The notes beneath the pieces are model-generated. The model made no database searches. It was not told the DNA's origin and saw only the letters and a program-made list of their open reading frames with translations. Positions 18,175 to 26,336 of a DNA stretch of 56,595 bases are shown one piece after another; the first letter of the stretch is position 1; each line of letters opens with the position of its first letter. The position numbers and the translations under genes are program-made. The stretch is from an uncultured Bacteroidota bacterium (lineage in GTDB: Bacteria > Bacteroidota > Bacteroidia > Chitinophagales > Chitinophagaceae), in contig CAIUZK010000183.1 in NCBI GenBank assembly GCA_903903635.1, positions 1-56,595 on the forward strand, read 5' to 3'.

Positions 18175-18208
18175 AAATTATAGCACCGGACATTTATTGA
18201 AAAAACGC

Positions 18209-19150
18209 TTACGGCACACGCTTTATCCTGACTATGGCCTGGTCGCCCTTTTTGTTGTAGGCCAGAATGCTGTATTTTTTAGCGCCATCGGTCAGTAGCA
18301 GGTTGGCGGTGTTTGGGGGTGCAGCTCCTTCATTTTCGGCAATAATGGTGATGATATCGGTTCCTGATGTGGAGACTGGTATGCGTATTTCCTTTTTTGC
18401 CCGCTGCAACATGTAATTTTCCAGGCAGTTCTTACCATTGTATTGTAAGGTTATCCGGTCGCCATCTATATCGCCACCATCCCATACTGCAATAACCACC
18501 GTATCGGAATGCCACTCATATGCCTTGGCTACACCTGCGGTTACCTGATCCATAGCTGGTGGTAACTCTTCCTTTACTGTTTTTGATTTATCGGTTTCCT
18601 CAGCAGGCTTAATCACTTTGCGCTTCATAGATATAACGGTGTCGAAGGTATCGTGGTAACTGAAAAGGTTCTTTAGTTCATCTTCATTGGCAAATGTGAG
18701 CACGCCATCGGTGCAGGATGTCTTGTCGGCTTCTTTGCTGGTTATACTGCCTTTGAGCACATACCTATTGCCGGCATATACATAATTGAGACGGGCATCA
18801 ATAAGGCACATAAATGCCCTGGTATGAAAGTTGTGCGAATAGACGATCTCTGTTTCTTTGAAACTTAGCGTTCTTGCCTGCTTATCGAGTTTTCCGGTTA
18901 TAAGGGCTTTTGTATCATCCGGCTCTTTATAGGTAAGGGAATAGCCTTTTACTTTACCCTCCTGTTCGGTGAGGACCACCTTAAACGGGAAGGTCTCACC
19001 TGTACTCACCTCTAATGTACCTGTAAGCGTGACAGCGCCACCCTGGGCAAAAGACAGGGCAGGAATGAACAGAAACAGCGTAACAAAAAATTGCCTGAAC
19101 AAATTGAAAATTTGGGGGTAAAAGTACGGGGAAAATTGTTGCTTTAACAT
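18209..19150 (-). CDS. Secreted protein of unknown function (313 aa)
   Basis: Starting at the ATG at 19150 (an upstream ATG at 19174 is possible), the signal region runs LFRQFFVTLFLFIPALSFAQ. An N-terminal beta domain (about 30-165; GTLEVSTGETFPFKVVL, KGYSLTY, ITGKLD) is followed by a Lys/Glu-rich linker. A C-terminal beta-sandwich-like domain (about 215-313) contains WDGGDIDGDRITLQYNG, an Asp/Gly-rich motif reminiscent of a calcium-binding loop. There is no T9SS sorting domain or lipobox. Function unknown. Repeat cluster B begins 46 bp upstream. Confidence 0.7.
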   Translation of the reverse strand: MLKQQFSPYFYPQIFNLFRQFFVTLFLFIPALSFAQGGAVTLTGTLEVSTGETFPFKVVLTEQEGKVKGYSLTYKEPDDTKALITGKLDKQARTLSFKETEIVYSHNFHTRAFMCLIDARLNYVYAGNRYVLKGSITSKEADKTSCTDGVLTFANEDELKNLFSYHDTFDTVISMKRKVIKPAEETDKSKTVKEELPPAMDQVTAGVAKAYEWHSDTVVIAVWDGGDIDGDRITLQYNGKNCLENYMLQRAKKEIRIPVSTSGTDIITIIAENEGAAPPNTANLLLTDGAKKYSILAYNKKGDQAIVRIKRVP

Positions 19151-19196
19151 AATGTGATAGTCTGTATATTTCAATTAAATGTTTAGGTATGTAAAA

Positions 19197-19293
19197 TTGC
19201 ACACTGCGCAAGAAATATTTTGTAGCGCATTTTTTTATTGAAAATCAGGTGATTAGACACTGAAAATTGCACATTTTGGGGTTGAGTGTGCAA
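19197..19293 (-). repeat. 97-bp repeat unit B3
   Basis: Read on the minus strand it has the same 8-bp terminal inverted repeats, AAAATGTGCAATT, TCAATAAAAA, ACAAAATATTTCTTGCGCA blocks and exact 97-bp length as the cluster A and C units. It is third in order from its promoter. Confidence 0.75.
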
Positions 19294-19409
19294 TAAATGT
19301 CTGAACCAGGATTCATATGATTAAAAGATTATAAGATTGAATTCTGTAAAATATATTCATTGATTTTAATAACTGTACCAATTCAGGAATTATGGTCTGT
19401 CATGTAAAA

Positions 19410-19506
19410 TTGCACACTGCGCAAGAAATATTTTGTTGCACAGTTTTTTATTGAAAATCAGGCGATTAGACACTGAAAATTGCGCATTTTGGGGCTGAGT
19501 GTGCAA
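19410..19506 (-). repeat. 97-bp repeat unit B2
   Basis: Minus-strand copy closest to the consensus: both TGCGCAA and TTGCGCA blocks and both terminal repeats are intact. It is preceded (on the minus strand) by the 110-bp linker shared with cluster A. Confidence 0.75.
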
Positions 19507-19616
19507 AATGTCTGAATCAGAATTTACTGAATTGTGCGCCGTCGCTGAAGAAGCTATGACGCACGAAGTAGAATTTACTGAATTTATTTGTGATATAATA
19601 ATTTATTTACTCCAAT
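19507..19616 (-). repeat. 110-bp conserved linker of cluster B
   Basis: Minus-strand counterpart of 1151-1260, same length and clearly homologous. Its stem is GTGCGTC/GGCGCAC (forward 19558-19564 and 19534-19540), where one C-to-T change relative to cluster A preserves pairing in RNA. Confidence 0.65.
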
Positions 19617-19730
19617 TTTGTGTGCAATGCGGTAATGTAGGGTTAATGCGATAATGTGATTGAATGTGGTTAATATGATTAAGTGGTTGATTTGGTTAAT
19701 TTGGGTTAGCGCAGGTATGCCATGAGAAAA

Positions 19731-19828
19731 TTGCACATTGCTGTGCAAGAAAAATATTTGCGCACATTTTTATTGGTTATCAATGATTTAGCTGGTGAAA
19801 ATTGCGCATTTTGGGGTTGAGTGTGCAA
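19731..19828 (-). repeat. 98-bp repeat unit B1
   Basis: First unit after the cluster B promoter. The outer right arm is changed (CAATGTGCAA), with a one-base length difference. The ATGCGCAATT and CAATAAAAA blocks are conserved. Confidence 0.7.
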
Positions 19829-19909
19829 TTTTGTGTGTAAAATTGGCTAAAAAGTCAATTAAAAGTGATCTGCATTTGATTTAGCTGTATGTGAGTGTGA
19901 TATTTGATA

Positions 19910-19941
19910 CAAAGGTACAATGCTAAACCGAAAATTCCAAA
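19910..19941 (-). promoter_or_regulatory. Promoter of repeat cluster B
   Basis: On the minus strand TTTG (19941-19938), 20-bp spacer, TACCTTTG (19917-19910). The surrounding ATTTTATTTGG context matches the promoters at 551 and 23190. No gene follows before the repeat units. Confidence 0.7.
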
Positions 19942-20029
19942 TAAAATGGATATTTTATTTTGGTGATAATGTGTGTCTTTATGATGGATGAGGGCGAGGG
20001 TGGATTAGTGGTTAGAATTTGTTCGGAAG

Positions 20030-20110
20030 CGGGATGCTTCCACATATTGGGACGAAGCGAGACGACTTCGACAAGTGGGAATTATTGTTTAAGCCTTTCA
20101 GGCTAAAACA
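20030..20110. repeat. REP-like palindromes
   Basis: Short hairpins GGAAGC...GCTTCC, CGAAGCGAGACGACTTCG, and AGCCT-TTC-AGGCT at 20092-20104. The last, with its TATTGTTTAAGC-type flank, is an inverted copy of the sequence at 310-335. The rest of 20110-20333 holds nothing I recognise. Confidence 0.5.
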
Positions 20111-20333
20111 GAAATGCCCCGCATACAGAGTATATGATGGGTATTTCTATGTCGTAAGCGGGTGCGAACAGATGTAGAAGCTAGGGAATGAAATTTACCC
20201 AAAATCACCTTATTTATCGCATAGATAAAAGATGAGGTAATGGAACTTATCCCAATTACAACTACTGTGTGAAATTAGAGTGCGAAATAAAACCAGGCCC
20301 ATGGTTGTATTATTAAACATGGGCCTGGATCAT

Positions 20334-22535
20334 TTAGTAAGTTATTGTTATCTGGCCATTCCCGTTTGCCCAACGGGAGTTTGTGCCGGGAGTATTGGTT
20401 CCGGTAAAACCCGCCCCTGTGATGTAGGAAGAACCACCGCCGCCGCCGCCATAATTAGTGGTGCTGTTTGTGGCTCCACCGCCACCGCCGCCAAAATAGC
20501 CACCGCCGCCGCCACCGCCGCCGGCTCCGTAGCGATAGGCATCGATGCCCGGAGTAGATCCGGATGCCCCGGAACTGTTGGCGCCATTACCGCCTGACAA
20601 AGCACCACCACCTGAGCCATTTGCATCGCAGCCTGTGCTACCTGCACCACCAGCCGATACAGTTGCTGCTTTACCTGCACCCGAACTACCATAATACTGA
20701 TCGCCACCATTGGTAGCACCACCACCACCACCTGTAAGGCCGGCACTAAAACCAATGGAAACACCATTGTCGGAAGCGCCGCCGCCGCCACCTGCTGTAA
20801 CCCTATCTACGCCGGCTATCTGGATTGCAGACCTGCCACCACCCCTATGTCCATAATAATAGGTTGAAGAACTGGTTGGGTAGTACCAGTAATACCCACC
20901 ATACCCATAGCCGCCACCGCCGCCATAGCCATTTGTGCCACCTACTATCAGTGAAAGTACCTGGCCGGGAGTAACGGTAAGCGTACCATTTACAGTAGCC
21001 CCAGTTCCACCACCATCGCCATCAGAGCCTTTGATAGAGAGTGTTAATGATGTGACACCACATGGCACAGTGTAACTTTGTAATCCACCTGTAAAGGCAA
21101 AGACCTGGGTATCGTGCCCTGTATGCACACTGTCGGTATTGGAATAAGCACTGAATACCCCGCAATAAATGCTGCGTACACGGTAATAGTAAGTATGCAC
21201 GCCACAAGGCACAGTAATATTCCTGCTCACTACATTGCCCACACTCAGGTTGTTGTAGCCGGAAACAAAAGTGGTAAATGTGCTGTTGGTGGCAACATCG
21301 AGGTAATAGCCGGTTACATTTGCCGTGGGTGCGGTCCAGTTGGCGGTATAGAAGTCGGGCACTACTGCGCTTGGGGCTGTTGCCACAGGAACTGCGATAA
21401 GACTATCTACGCTCGTTGTATTGGAATAGGGGCTGAATGTACCTGAGCAATAAGTGCTGCGCAGGCGATAAAAATACCTGTGTAATCCGCAGGGTACCTG
21501 TACATTTTTTATCAGCACATTGCCTACGTTAAGGTTATGATATACGGAAACAAATGTAGAAAACAGGCTGTCTGCAGATACATCTAAATAATAGGCAGTA
21601 ACAGCAGCTGATGGCGCTGTCCAGTTGGCTTTAAAGGAGTCTAACACTACATTGCTTGCCGCCGTAGCAATAGGAGTTGCACTGAGTGGATCAACCCGCA
21701 TAACATTTGAATAGGCACTGAACACCCCTGTACAAAAGGTGCTGCGTAACCTGTAATAATAAGGGAGCAAACCACATGGCACTGTAACATTTGTTGTCAG
21801 CACATTGCCAACACTAAGATTGTTGTAGCCGGAAACAATGGAGGTAAAACCAATGTCGGTGGCAACATCCAGAAAATAGCCGGTAACCGGATCTGCAGGG
21901 GCAAACCAGTTGGCAGTAAAGGTGGTGAAAGAAACACCTGTTGCGACATCGGCATAAGGTACGCCTGAAGCCGGGACGATCATGACATTTGAATTTGCTC
22001 CGGGACCAGAGCAAAAGTTTGCCCTGATGCGGTAATACATATTGCTCGGATTGCAGGGATAGGTAACTGCCAGATTGAGTGCAGTACCGACGTTGATATT
22101 GTTATAGCCACTGAGCATGGCTGAAAAGGCAGAGTCATTGGCTACATCGAGATAGTAGGCAGATACATTGCCGGCGGCTGGTGTCCAGTTGGCGGTAAAC
22201 CCGGTATAAGATAATACAGATGTAGGGGCTGTAGCTGTGGCAATACCACCTCCATATACCGATGTCCAGCCTCTTGCAATACTGAAAAAGTTCATTTCAT
22301 CACAATCGAGGTTGTAGATCATGAGGCCGGCAGCAGGAGTGGCAATGGCATTACGCTGGGCGGTGGTCATGCGGGGAGGTAAAAAGCCCTGGGTGGTAGA
22401 TTGTGCATCAAGGATAGCTGATGCATTGGCAGGAGTGCCGGTGGCATTTATGGACATACCCTGGCCAAATGCAAACTGGCTAAACAATGATACTATTAAC
22501 CCTGATGCTAAACTTAGTAAATTACTTTTTCTCAA
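20334..22535 (-). CDS. Secreted fibronectin-III / Gly-rich fibre-like protein (733 aa)
   Basis: The signal peptide (MRKSNLLSLASGLIVSLF...FGQ) follows a TTG start at 22535; an in-frame stop lies just upstream, so no ATG is available. Residues ~25-95 carry a head segment seen in Bacteroidota fibre-like proteins (GFLPPRMTTAQRNAI, AAGLMIYN). Four fibronectin-III-like repeats of ~92 residues follow (TANWTAP...VTGYYLDVA...VSGYNNLSVGNV...YYRLRS.C). About 250 C-terminal residues form a Gly-rich domain similar to the PF12810/ALK-type poly-Gly fold (runs of GGGGG, ending GGGGGGSSY...GQITITY). No T9SS domain is visible at the C-terminus, so the export route beyond Sec is unclear. Likely an adhesin or filament. 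Confidence 0.78.
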   Translation of the reverse strand: MRKSNLLSLASGLIVSLFSQFAFGQGMSINATGTPANASAILDAQSTTQGFLPPRMTTAQRNAIATPAAGLMIYNLDCDEMNFFSIARGWTSVYGGGIATATAPTSVLSYTGFTANWTPAAGNVSAYYLDVANDSAFSAMLSGYNNINVGTALNLAVTYPCNPSNMYYRIRANFCSGPGANSNVMIVPASGVPYADVATGVSFTTFTANWFAPADPVTGYFLDVATDIGFTSIVSGYNNLSVGNVLTTNVTVPCGLLPYYYRLRSTFCTGVFSAYSNVMRVDPLSATPIATAASNVVLDSFKANWTAPSAAVTAYYLDVSADSLFSTFVSVYHNLNVGNVLIKNVQVPCGLHRYFYRLRSTYCSGTFSPYSNTTSVDSLIAVPVATAPSAVVPDFYTANWTAPTANVTGYYLDVATNSTFTTFVSGYNNLSVGNVVSRNITVPCGVHTYYYRVRSIYCGVFSAYSNTDSVHTGHDTQVFAFTGGLQSYTVPCGVTSLTLSIKGSDGDGGGTGATVNGTLTVTPGQVLSLIVGGTNGYGGGGGYGYGGYYWYYPTSSSTYYYGHRGGGRSAIQIAGVDRVTAGGGGGASDNGVSIGFSAGLTGGGGGATNGGDQYYGSSGAGKAATVSAGGAGSTGCDANGSGGGALSGGNGANSSGASGSTPGIDAYRYGAGGGGGGGGYFGGGGGGATNSTTNYGGGGGGSSYITGAGFTGTNTPGTNSRWANGNGQITITY

Positions 22536-22887
22536 TTTTGTGGCTTTTTATGTGTTTAATTGCAATATTTAGTCTGAAGACAACTTTGTGCAGTTGCAGC
22601 AGAGGTGTTACTTCTATAAATAATTAGTGTAATGCTTTATGGAATAAGAGCTATTTGCATCAGAATTCAAATAACACAATATCACAATGTGAGTGAATGC
22701 ATTAAATGCGGGGCGAAAATAGGGAATAAGCCATTGGAAAAAGACTTTTCAATGGCCTAATTGGCGACAAAATGGTCCGAATCACTAAAAAATATAAAGA
22801 TGATTTATTTATTAATATCCATTAAGCAGACCTTTAAATTAATAAAACACAAAAATGTCTTGAATTGGCGACTTATTCAATGTGATT

Positions 22888-22970
22888 TTAATGCGGCAAT
22901 GTGGGGTTAATGCGATAATGTAGGGGAATGCGGCAATGTGGGGGGGAATGCGAGAATGTGATTTTAATGT
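22888..22970. repeat. Degenerate ~19-bp tandem repeats
   Basis: Four to five decayed copies of AATGCGGCAATGTGGGGTT. A related run at 19627-19680 lies inside cluster B. Non-coding. Confidence 0.5.
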
Positions 22971-23189
22971 ATTTTCACAAATTTCGATATCCTGTGCAAG
23001 TTGCGCCCAAACCTAAGATGCTGAACAACGCCATATATATATTTACCCTCTTGCGATGCAATCCTTCAGGAAATTCCCGAAAACTAATTCGTTATTTTAC
23101 TATTGTGGAAGTGGTTAGTTGTAGTGGGCCTCTTTTAGTTTTTGGCACACAATCCACTTAATTGCTATTAAAATATATTTTCCATTTTA

Positions 23190-23221
23190 TTTGGATTTTT
23201 CAGCCACACATCCTATATTTG
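23190..23221 (+). promoter_or_regulatory. Promoter of repeat cluster C
   Basis: TTTG at 23190-23193, 20-bp spacer, TATATTTG at 23214-23221. The first repeat unit starts exactly 100 bp after the -7 box, as in cluster A. AATCCTATCAT follows in both leaders (about 23252 and 612). Confidence 0.7.
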
Positions 23222-23320
23222 CGCCAGATTTTATCAAAGAATATAAATTAATCCTATCATGACACAACAATTCCAGAATACAAACTCTGGCTTCATTGTT
23301 TATTTCCATTGCACCCAAAA

Positions 23321-23417
23321 TTGCACACTTAACCCTATAATGCGCAATTAAACGCACTTAATCTATTGATTATCAATAAAAAATTGTGCATTAAAATATT
23401 TTCTGCGCACTGTGCAA
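23321..23417 (+). repeat. 97-bp repeat unit C1
   Basis: It starts TTGCACAC and ends CTGTGCAA, 97 bp. The ATGCGCAATTA, TATCAATAAAAAA and TTCTGCGCA blocks are conserved. The upstream CCATTGCAC and AAAATTGCACAC context is shared with unit A1. Confidence 0.75.
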
Positions 23418-23444
23418 TTCTACAAATATACATTGCACAGTAAT

Positions 23445-23541
23445 TTGCACACTCAAAGCCAGAATGCGCAATTACTTGGAGTTAATAGCTTGATTCTCAA
23501 CAAAAAACTGTGCAACAAAATATTTTACGGGCAGTGTGCAA
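23445..23541 (+). repeat. 97-bp repeat unit C2
   Basis: Second unit of cluster C, 27 bp after C1, with intact 8-bp terminal inverted repeats and the CTGTGCAACAAAATATTTT block. The inner right block is GGGCA instead of GCGCA. Confidence 0.75.
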
Positions 23542-23658
23542 TTCTACAAACGCTCGTCCAAAGTGTATACCTATTTCAGGCCGGACAATCACCACCAGCG
23601 ACTGAAAATGTAAATATATAGTTCAATAAATATTCCAAAACATGGCATGTTTTTTGTT

Positions 23659-23666
23659 TAAATTTG
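23659..23666 (+). promoter_or_regulatory. -7 box of the 526-aa T9SS gene
   Basis: TAAATTTG matches TAnnTTTG, 27 bp before the ATG at 23694. No TTTG about 20 bp upstream. Confidence 0.45.
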
Positions 23667-23693
23667 ATGTAACGAAATTTAATTCTATCCATT

Positions 23694-25274
23694 ATGACCA
23701 AACTACTCTATTTTTCATTGCTATGCTTGTGCCTGCCAGGCCTGGCTTTTTCTCAATTAAAACCCCGGCAAAGTTTTGTAAATCCAAAAACCGAGGCCAT
23801 AAAGGAAATAGCCCACAGGCAGCATATTCACAACCTGCTTCAGAACCAGGAAGAGTCAAGGGTGGGCGCTATGGAACCAGCAGCAAAAACAAGCGCATCG
23901 CTACAGGAGCGGTTGATAGCATTCAGTGTTTATGATTATTACCTGCCTGATACTATAAATTACCCATTAGGCAAAACAGATACGGGAATACTTAAGTACA
24001 GCAATGGAAGAGGCTCGAAATTTAATTATTACAACATGGGCTATGATTTTCCAGCAAACTTTTATAATGATGGCAGTATAATTTCCCAATTTAATGGAGG
24101 TTTCCGCTCCACTTACGCTGATCCTAATTACCGCCCGGGGGTATTGTGCGACAGTTTCAGGGGATGGGGGGCAAGGATAGCTACTTACAGTATTCCTATG
24201 TATGTTTATGGGTATACCGACAGCGAATACGTGGTATATGATGCCCATAATAATGTGGTTACTTACAATGACCAAACATTTCCTGATGTGCCGGGTATAG
24301 ACGATATATGGCACAATACATGGGATGCCAACAACAATAATATCACTTCACTGGAAGTACAATACAACCCAGGTATTCCTGTATATGATACCATAGGGCT
24401 AAGTGTACATGTCTTCAGCGGAGGCAAGCTTATTGAAGATAGCCTTAACTATGGTTGTGGTACCTATGGGCCAATTGAAAAATGGCTGTATTCCTACAAT
24501 TTAGCCGGCAATCTGACCCATGCATCGTTTTATACTGATAGCTCAGGGATTTGGATTGAAAAACAACAGTATTTTATTACCTATAACATTGACAATACGC
24601 TGAAAACGGACAGTGAAACTGTTATATATTCGGGAGTTTGGTTACCCAACTTATCTCAATCTTTTACCTACACACCAGGAGTGAGTTATTATACCTCCAG
24701 TACATTAAATTCATATAGTGCAGGTTATTCGGTAGGCCAGAAGATAGTCAGTACCAAGCATATAGGGACACTGGGGCTGCCGGATACATTGTATCAATAT
24801 ACTTATTTCGACCCAACAGGCACTGCTATGAAATTGACTTATCAAGACAAATCTGCTTTTACCTATGACACCTACAAAAACCCTAAGGTGGAATATACCT
24901 ATCATTACAACATTACAGATAGTGTAACCGGTGCAGGATACTACGATGCGGCCCCTGAAAATTTTATTTATTATTTTTATGAAACCTATCTTTCGACCGG
25001 CATAGAAGCGCCTGGCAGCAGTGATAAAATAACTTTATTCCCTAACCCATCTTCAAACACGGTTACCATTTCATGGCCAGGTGTACATCCAGGCAGTAAT
25101 ACGAAAATCGGTATATCGAATGTTGCAGGGCAAACTGTTTTTACTGAAAACCGGGTATGGAATGGCGAGACAACAACTATTTCTTTGAGTGGCTTAAGTG
25201 AGGGAATCTATATACTAAGGATTGAAGACCGGGATAATCATGTTGTGTTTGGCCGGAAGATAATGAAACGGTAA
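23694..25274 (+). CDS. T9SS-secreted YD-like repeat protein (526 aa)
   Basis: Secreted protein with signal peptide MTKLLYFSLLCLCLPGLAFSQ. The body contains Tyr/Asp/Asn-rich strand repeats (YDAHNNVVTYND, WDANNNNITSLEVQYN, YSYNLAGNLTHASFY, TYNIDNTLKTDSE) typical of YD-like beta repeats found in many Bacteroidota surface proteins. The last ~75 residues are a T9SS type A sorting domain (LFPNPSSNTVTISW...SEGIYILRI). No enzymatic motif is seen. It follows repeat cluster C on the same strand but has its own -7 box. Confidence 0.8.
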   Translation: MTKLLYFSLLCLCLPGLAFSQLKPRQSFVNPKTEAIKEIAHRQHIHNLLQNQEESRVGAMEPAAKTSASLQERLIAFSVYDYYLPDTINYPLGKTDTGILKYSNGRGSKFNYYNMGYDFPANFYNDGSIISQFNGGFRSTYADPNYRPGVLCDSFRGWGARIATYSIPMYVYGYTDSEYVVYDAHNNVVTYNDQTFPDVPGIDDIWHNTWDANNNNITSLEVQYNPGIPVYDTIGLSVHVFSGGKLIEDSLNYGCGTYGPIEKWLYSYNLAGNLTHASFYTDSSGIWIEKQQYFITYNIDNTLKTDSETVIYSGVWLPNLSQSFTYTPGVSYYTSSTLNSYSAGYSVGQKIVSTKHIGTLGLPDTLYQYTYFDPTGTAMKLTYQDKSAFTYDTYKNPKVEYTYHYNITDSVTGAGYYDAAPENFIYYFYETYLSTGIEAPGSSDKITLFPNPSSNTVTISWPGVHPGSNTKIGISNVAGQTVFTENRVWNGETTTISLSGLSEGIYILRIEDRDNHVVFGRKIMKR

Positions 25275-25308
25275 AATGAGGATTAGGAATAACACTCTGC
25301 CCCTTAAG

Positions 25309-25488
25309 GGGAGTACGTTGTGGTCGGACGTTTAGCGAATCAAGAATATTTGAGGCGGAATGTGTGATTTGTATGGAAGTGTGGCTTGCGACCAGTGAGT
25401 TGCAGTGCCCTGAGGCCGCCGAGTCCATGAACTTTTGAACAGTTTTTTGGGCTGTAGGAGTTTTTGAGATAAGACTGGGACACGAAAT
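25309..25488. repeat. ~180-bp direct repeat, copy 1
   Basis: Matches 25595-25776 in the same orientation. Strongly conserved stretches include GCGGAATGTGTGATTTGTAT, GGCTTGCGACCAGTGAGTTG, GCCGCCGAGTCCATGAAC and CTGGGACACGAAAT. No long ORF runs through it. Not recognised. Confidence 0.75.
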
Positions 25489-25515
25489 TTAAAGATAAAG
25501 GTGAAATGATGCAGC

Positions 25516-25552
25516 TATCGAGGACAATCTAAAGGACAATTTGTCCTCGATA
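25516..25552. repeat. 12-bp perfect inverted repeat between the direct repeats
   Basis: TATCGAGGACAA (25516-25527) and TTGTCCTCGATA (25541-25552) with a 13-nt loop, centred in the 106-bp spacer between the two 180-bp copies. It could be a terminator-like RNA hairpin or a recombination-related structure. Confidence 0.6.
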
Positions 25553-25594
25553 AGGTCAATTGAAAAACAAATAGAAAAGAAATGGGAAAGATAA

Positions 25595-25776
25595 GTGGAG
25601 TATGTTAGAGCAAGACTATTAGCGAATCAAGTCTATTTAAGGCGGAATGTGTGATTTGTATGGATGCGAGGCTTGCGACCAGTGAGTTGCAGTGCCCTGA
25701 TGGCCGCCGAGTCCATGAACTTTTGAACAGTTTTTCAGGGTTTGGGAGTTTTTGAGAGTTGGCTGGGACACGAAAT
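25595..25776. repeat. ~180-bp direct repeat, copy 2
   Basis: Second copy of the element at 25309. It ends five bases before the stop codon of the minus-strand gene at 25781. Differences include small indels and an extra T before GGCCGCC. Confidence 0.75.
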
Positions 25777-25780
25777 ATAT

Positions 25781-26281
25781 CTAATTTCTAATTACTCTCT
25801 GATATACTTCTGGTTCCAAATTGCCAGATTGAGGATATGCATTAATCGCCCTATAGATAATTACCTTATTCGATTTATTGGCATTTGGATATATGTCATT
25901 AATCTTCATCTGAATTTCGTCATTTTCTTTCCTTATTGCAGTTACATTATGAACATTAATTTTGGTTTCGTATTCTAGTGCTGGCGCGATATATTCGAAA
26001 GAGTGTTTCTTTTCCGCCTTACTTATATGTTTTGCCAGTTCGTAATTATCTAAACACTGTTGATAAGTGCGCCATGTTATAGAAAGTGCAGGAAACTCTA
26101 CCAGCTTATTATATTTGTATAGATAATCTTCACTAGTACATGGTATAATATATACTGAGGCTCCAACATCAGCCACATTGCCTATATTATCGTTAAAGTG
26201 GTAGGTAACTACCCCTTCTATCTTTTGGGCTTGGCTATTAAGTGTCATTGCTAAAGCCAGTGGGAGCAATAGGTTTTTCAT
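25781..26281 (-). CDS. Small secreted protein of unknown function (166 aa)
   Basis: The ATG at 26281 gives a typical signal peptide (MKNLLLPLALAMTLNSQAQ), so the longer in-frame start at 26365 is rejected. The mature part begins KIEGVVTYHFNDNIGNVADVGASVYIIP, a pattern seen at the start of small Bacteroidota extracytoplasmic beta-sandwich proteins. It is followed by a helical, charged segment (ELAKHISKAEKKHSF). It lies 55 bp downstream of the GIY-YIG-type gene and may be co-transcribed. Function unknown. Confidence 0.65.
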   Translation of the reverse strand: MKNLLLPLALAMTLNSQAQKIEGVVTYHFNDNIGNVADVGASVYIIPCTSEDYLYKYNKLVEFPALSITWRTYQQCLDNYELAKHISKAEKKHSFEYIAPALEYETKINVHNVTAIRKENDEIQMKINDIYPNANKSNKVIIYRAINAYPQSGNLEPEVYQRVIRN

Positions 26282-26336
26282 GTTCGTTTGTTTAGGTTGA
26301 CAATTATAAACATTGTGTTCGTTACTCTTTTGAAGT

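Noticed and set aside
20280-20791. ORFs antisense or out of frame to the Gly-rich region
   Set aside because: Poly-Ala/Val composition is the shifted reading of Gly codons; no independent support.
23412-23621. 69-codon ORF across unit C2
   Set aside because: Same reason: translation of the repeat, not conserved as protein in clusters A and B.
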